A DNA stretch of 64,000 nt from Mya arenaria (Eukaryota; Mollusca; Bivalvia; Myida; Myidae), in contig NC_069125.1 of assembly GCF_026914265.1 (NCBI RefSeq), positions 65,523,479 through 65,587,478 of the forward strand, read 5' to 3'. The first letter of the stretch is position 1. Every line of letters starts with the position of its first letter. Below are positions 58,930 to 64,000 of this stretch, piece by piece. Both the position numbers and the translations under genes were made by a program. The notes beneath the pieces are model-generated. The model ran no database searches. It worked only from the letters and a program-made list of their open reading frames with translations, and was not told the DNA's origin.

Positions 58930-60680
58930 CTAGTAGGGATTGGTCAGATAATTTTCAAATTTGGTCAGAATGTTCCCCCCTGATGAGTTCTCGACTTCTT
59001 GTAAAAGTGGGTCAAATGGGGTCAAAACAAGGTTTTTTGGTGAAATCTTAGAAAAATCTTTGGTACACAGACATTATTTTTGATCCATTATTTCTCAAAC
59101 TTAATCAGAATGCTTTCCGTAATTAGTTCTCGGGCAAATTTAAAACTGGGTCAAATATGATAGTTCAAAGTCAAATCTTAGATTTTTCGTCCATCATTCC
59201 GTATACATATCTTGGTAGGATTTGGTCAGATAATGTTCAAACCTTTGTCAGAATGTTCCCCTTGATGAATTTCTCGATTGCGTGGAAAAGTGGGCCTCAT
59301 GGGGTCAAAAACAAGGTGACTTGTTAAAAATATTTGGAACCAAACACATTATATTTGGTCCAATATTCATCAGAAAATTTCCTTGATTAACTCTCGGATA
59401 AATTTTAAACTGGATCACATGAACAATTTGGTAACTAGGTCAAATCTTAGATTTTTTTGTCTGGAATCAAAACATTGGAACAAGTTCTTGGAAGGATTTT
59501 ATAATGTTCTAATTTGGCCAGAATGCTTCCCTCGTTCAAGTTCTCAACGCTTGTAAAAGTGGGTCACATAGGATCAAAAACTAGGTCACAAGGTCAAATC
59601 TTAGAAAAATCTTTGGAACACTAGGGGCATTATATCTGGTCCAATGTTCATCAAACATGATTAGAATGTTCCTCTTAATGAAATATTGGATGAAATTAAA
59701 ACTGGGGCACATGTTGGTCACTAGGTCAAATCTTAGATTTTTTGTCTGGAACCATATCATTGTTGTGATTGGTCAGAATGTTTTCACTTTGACAGAATGT
59801 TACCCTTGATGAAAACTCACCGCACATCTAAAGAGGGTCACATGGGTTGAACCTAGGTCTTTAGGTCAAATCTGATCTTGTATTGGGAACATACTTGACG
59901 CAGTTAATCCGGTCCAATTTTTATGAAACTTAGTCAGAATGTTTTTCTTGATGAAGTTATTAAATAGTTTGGAACTGGGATAACAGAAACAAGTTCACAT
60001 TGTGAAGTCTATTAATATCATGTCCGGAACCTATCAGAATATTTGCCTCGATGAAATCTTGTTTTCACAACTTTTTGGTAACTTTGCGATCAATATGACA
60101 TTTGCATGCCAAGTTACTTACATACGTACATAAGGTTGACCAAACTTTTGGAATATTTCATGGAGACCTTTCATTGGAAATCGTTGTGGGCCCATTGCGT
60201 CAAGGTCACTGTCACTGTACCTTTAAATAGAAAAACGATTGAAACTGAATATATTTAGTCTGGGTTGACATATTGTGACCAAACTTGGTATATAGAAAGA
60301 GTGTATGGATGCCTATAATGTGATTTCGTTTTGGACCTTCAGGGTAAAGTCAATGTCATTGTTACTAGAAGTAGAAAACCCCGGCTAAAACTGAAAATCT
60401 TAAGTTTGGGTTGGCATATTGTGTCCAGACTTGGTATATAAAAATAATTATATGGATACCTTTCATGGGATTGCGTTTGGGACCCCATAGGGTCAAGTTC
60501 ACTTTTACTCAACATGGAAAAACGGTTGAAACTTAACTGAATATCTTAAGTTTCGGTCGACATATGTAGAACAAATTTGGTATTTATAAAGAGTTAATAG
60601 AGATCTTTCATTGAATTGCGTTCTAGGGCTCCTTGTGTCAATGTCACTGTTACTAAAAATTGAGAAACAGTGGAAACACT
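58930..60680. repeat. Degenerate tandem repeats, 58930-60680
   Basis: Two diverged series. The first (about 58930-60050) alternates 'ggtcagaatgttccccttga' with 'gtcaaatcttagatttttt' about every 130-150 bp. The second (about 60150-60680) repeats 'gttgacatattgtgaccaaa' with 'cttggtatat' and 'tcactgttact...gaaaa'. No coding frame survives. Confidence 0.6.
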
Positions 60681-60932
60681 GAAAACAGTTACAGTACATT
60701 CATTAACTAAATCTCGTTACTATTCGTATGATTTACGATACAATAAAAATTGATTAAATTTATCTTCAATAAGTGTTTGCTTCAATACATTATTCTATGT
60801 ATGCAGTAAAACATTTGGTCCTCTTCACAACACACGCTGTAGTTCATTTGTCGATCATTTAAAACCAGTGTTTCTTGTTGAATATTGATAATGTTCTTCT
60901 TAAATCTTACTGGAATCCATAATTCATTTGTT

Positions 60933-61130
60933 CGTTTGGCATCCGGTTAGCGCAGTAGCTTTTGCACTTGCATCTCACCAAGGCGTCGCGGGTTCAAATC
61001 CTGGCCTTAGCGTATGTGAGTTTGGTTTGTGGTCAAACGCAGGCGGGGTTTCTCTGGGTACTCCACATCACAAGACCATACTCTCAAGCAACATTGTGAC
61101 AACGACAGTGACTTATCATAAGCTAATATG
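60933..61130 (+). mobile_element. tRNA-derived SINE
   Basis: The head has an A box (GGTTAGCGCAGTAGC) and a B box (GGGTTCAAATCC) at tRNA-like spacing. The ends do not pair as an acceptor stem. It is followed by a body with 'tggtcaaacgcaggc' and 'tttctctgggtactcc', like the conserved central domains of metazoan SINEs. A SINE rather than a tRNA gene. Confidence 0.6.
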
Positions 61131-62981
61131 ACATTCTTCACAGTCGTTTTGAAATAGATATACTAGTAGCTTAAACTAACTGGTCCCTTTAGCAATGATT
61201 ATCGTTTACTAGTTAAACTTGTATCAATGCTAGAGCGTTGTCTTGTTATTAGAATAATTTGTTGCTTTGCTTGGCACCGGAATTGCAACTTTATATTTAA
61301 TTATCTCACAGTTTTAATGATCAGTTTTTTCGTATGTGTGTGTTGATAAAACCGAATTAGCGTTATTTTATGGCGGTAAAGTTTGGAGATAGTTGGTAGT
61401 TGGGAGTTTGGGATTCGAATAATTAATTATTCAACTACCTGCTGTTGATTGTTTGATTTCTTTACATGTGTACCTGTTGGGACATTCGTGAATAACCAAC
61501 CTGAAACGTTCGAATATCCAACTGGCGAATGTAGAAAACATACTCAAACAAAAAGGTGTTTCTCACTAGGATTCATCTGTGTATGATGCATATAAATACA
61601 TTAGGCGTATGATTTTTTTACCTTTTATCCATAAAACAAGTCACCATCTGAATCCCCAACTACCAACTATAATCGCGAATAACCAACTGGATATGAGTGA
61701 GATTTAGGCAATATAATTTATATCTTAACGAACTCTAGAGTCTGTATAATAACAGGATTCCTGTACTTAAACCGTATGGAGATTTGTTTGTATATATACT
61801 GTTCGTCGAGAACTGTGTACATATGAATTCATTATAACAACAATAATATCATTTGTAGTTGTATATTCTGTATCAAATATTATGTTATGTTGTTGTTTTT
61901 TAAATATAAATTACGGTTCCTTTATAGTGTATTTTGACGCACAAATCATTCAATGGAATACCAATGGTCGACAATACACATTAAAACTCAAATGCTGAAC
62001 TGTATACGTTATGATTATACCAGCAAAAAATATTGCTTTATCAGCAAAGATATTGATACGATTGGATATATGAGCAAGCGAGATAGCATGTCAGCAATTT
62101 CCACCAGTATGAGAAGCTTAAAAGAGTGTCAGAAGCGAACAAGGTTCATTCTTAATTCTATCGTGATTATTTTGCTTTGTGCATATAATATTTTCCATGT
62201 CATATAGTCACATTTATTCACAGTGGATCCTTAGAATATGCCCAAACATTGAACATATTATATTGAAAACGAAAGGGAATTAAGGACATCATCGGCTGCG
62301 AATAGTTTCGTACTAAACATTTTAGAGGCCAAGAAGTGTGAGATGTAAACCTATAAGAACGATTAGATCAAGTATGATACTCTATCGTGATATTAAAGTC
62401 ATAAAACATATTTTGCAAACATTTATGCTCAGTTTAATGTAAAAAATTGTTTAAAGGTATCATAAAAAGAATATAAACTTTGAAACGATCTGATCTTCGA
62501 TAAGTCTGTAGCATTGACATATAAGAAAATTATTCGAGGGTAACTTGGTGAGAACAGTATCTTCATCAAAATAAGCACATCAATTTTATTTTTCCAAATA
62601 TGATTCAACAAATATTCAATTTTGGGTGTAATTTGTCATAGTTACAGCCCTTGCCCTGTGACTTTAATTACAAGATTTTATCTTGGCTTTCTTTTTTGCA
62701 GATAAAAATGAAATGAAAAAGCGGACGGAATTTCTTCTTTCTGAAATTCTTAACAGCGTATATCCAAACACCGCCAGCAAGCAGCGTGTATATATCACGT
62801 GAAAAAACTCTCTAAATTTTGTATTGCCAGATTGCGCTTGAATAAAATATGTTTGGTGCGTCACTTATTGATTGACTCGATCCTGAATTCTTCTTTGATT
62901 GACAAGCAAGTTTTGCTAAGATTCTGCTTAAATATAACGGTTTTACAGGATTGTGATATGGCGGGTGCTATTCTATTATAA

Positions 62982-62987
62982 TTTAAT
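62982..62987 (-). terminator. Possible polyadenylation signal of the SLC6 gene
   Basis: ATTAAA on the minus strand lies 64 bp past the stop codon. It is the nearest acceptable variant signal and would give a very short 3' UTR. A canonical AATAAA also lies farther on, near 62585. Confidence 0.3.
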
Positions 62988-63050
62988 AAAGATACAGGTA
63001 ATATTTAAGATTTAACAGAACCTATTTGCAACCTCTTACATGAATTAATT

Positions 63051-63954
63051 TTACGCAAACACATTATTCTCAGATCTAAGAACAGCCAGTTCGTGTTCTA
63101 ACATTAATTTCATGGCAGATTTCTTTGGATATCGACCAAACACATTGAAGTAGAACAGATCCCAGAATGTTCTCTCCGAGTATTTGATTTTGTTCTTCCT
63201 GTAGTTGCAATCCATTCCATCCCCGCATGGTCCCCACGTGTCGGTGGGTCTACACAGGGAACTGATTCTCTGAAAATGGGTACTCATTAAACTTATTCAT
63301 AAGCCTTTTACAAAATAACCATATACATTCTTATTATACGTTCCTTATTGTATAATGTTTTAACAATATAATTTTTTATCACATGAAAATACGATGTAAG
63401 TTATGTTGAACAATAACGAATCTTATCGTATACAAAGGATACAATACTCTATAACATGCATTACAATGCATCGATGAGTATGTATGAAAACCTTGGTGAA
63501 ATCAATTCAAACCTGAGTAACGGTGCCTTTGGCCCGGTAGATATTGAGAACAGCGTAGCCGAATACCGGGACCACGGCGATTACAACCATTCCCCACCCA
63601 ATAGCTTGTGCGTAACCAGGGTAATGATACGACCCGTAGTTAGGGGGAACATACTCCACACAACTCATGAAAAATATAACCTGCAAAATTCGCAAACTTT
63701 ACGATTGTGTATCAACAGGTTTTGCAATCATTAATTCATACATTGTAAAATTACTAAACTTTATTACTGTATTACTAAAACGCAAACGACGACAGTGACC
63801 TGCCGATTACATTCATAAAACCTTTATCGACAAAAACAGTAATAGTTCCTTACCAACACAGTTGCAGGCGAAATGAAAGCGAGGAGCCACCGAAACACTG
63901 CATGGAGAGGACGACCCAACATAACATGTATATCTTCACTAAAACGATCCAAAC
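63051..63954 (-). CDS. SLC6-family Na+/Cl- dependent transporter, C-terminal exons (partial)
   Basis: Three exons in transcript order: 63954-63854, 63680-63513 and 63269-63051 (TAA at 63053-63051). They are joined by GT-AG junctions in phase 0, and the first needs one base from an upstream exon beyond the window. The visible 161 residues start with GLDRFSEDIHVMLG, the loop before TM11 in SLC6 proteins. TM11 follows (WLLAFISPATVLVIFFMSC), then the extracellular loop YVPPNYGSYHYPGYAQ, TM12 (AIGWGMVVIAVVPVFGYAVL) and the cytoplasmic RPTDTWGP motif that marks the start of SLC6 tails. The 72-residue last exon ends in a charged tail. The family moves neurotransmitters, amino acids or osmolytes across the plasma membrane. 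The substrate cannot be inferred because the binding-site helices TM1, 3, 6 and 8 are outside the window. Confidence 0.88.
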
Positions 63955-64000
63955 CTGCAATGGCAAAATTCATTCACATAAATAAATCCAAGCAGGTGCT

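Larger units (their letters stand above)
56331..63050. other. Intergenic region between VMP1 and the SLC6 gene
   Basis: No coding exon could be supported. The frames at 57493-57762 and 61953-62207 are AT-rich, match no family I know and have no splice partners. The region holds the repeats and the SINE listed separately, and possibly the distal 3' UTR of VMP1 (ATTAAA near 56336 and 56777, AATAAA near 57919). Confidence 0.5.

Noticed and set aside
60950-61020. tRNA gene
   Set aside because: A and B boxes are present, but acceptor and other stems do not pair and a SINE body follows, so it is scored as a SINE.
61953-62207. 84-codon frame
   Set aside because: AT-rich, no recognisable family, no promoter or splice context; indistinguishable from chance.

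Overview
The window looks like nuclear DNA from a bivalve mollusc, probably a clam-type heterodont. It is AT-rich, with short exons in long introns. It is full of non-autonomous elements of the kind known from bivalves: tandem core units carrying the 'gaccttgacctt' phrase, tetranucleotide (GGAC)n or (GGTC)n tracts, and ends of the type 'gagctgtcac...' and '...gggggcataaaaat'. Species cannot be named from sequence alone.

Four host genes were rebuilt exon by exon from splice sites and phase. (1) PNLDC1, the PARN-like 3'-5' exonuclease that trims piRNA 3' ends, lies on the minus strand from 33323 to 6804. It has 20 exons and an unbroken 544-residue frame with all DEDDh catalytic residues and a C-terminal membrane anchor. 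(2) TCTN2 (tectonic-2, ciliary transition zone) lies on the plus strand from 33762 to 42578, head-to-head with PNLDC1 across only 438 bp, which probably acts as a shared promoter. (3) VMP1 (ER scramblase and autophagy protein) lies on the plus strand from 46083 to 54899. It has 11 exons and 457 residues, with an unexpected SAP-like motif at the N-terminus. (4) The 3' end of an SLC6-family Na+/Cl- coupled transporter lies on the minus strand at 63051-63954; the rest is beyond the right edge.

Layout: 1-6800 is flanking DNA with repeats and SINE-like pieces. 6804-33323 is PNLDC1, with introns holding MITEs, a hAT-like TIR element, a 3.7 kb 36-bp minisatellite and two Helitron-like satellite-bearing elements back to back. 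33324-33761 is the bidirectional promoter. 33762-42578 is TCTN2, with a truncated LINE in intron 1. 42579-46082 is intergenic. 46083-54899 is VMP1, whose intron 1 is largely a 2.8 kb TIR element with another Helitron-like element inside it. 54900-63050 is mostly simple and degenerate repeats with no convincing gene. 63051-64000 is the SLC6 end.

The most notable points are: a roughly 100-copy minisatellite in PNLDC1 intron 8 whose unit is a copy of the exon 8 / intron 8 splice-donor junction; PIF1-helicase coding remnants inside a satellite-bearing repeat family, linking that family to Helitrons; the SAP-VMP1 fusion; and several clear nested insertions that give relative ages.
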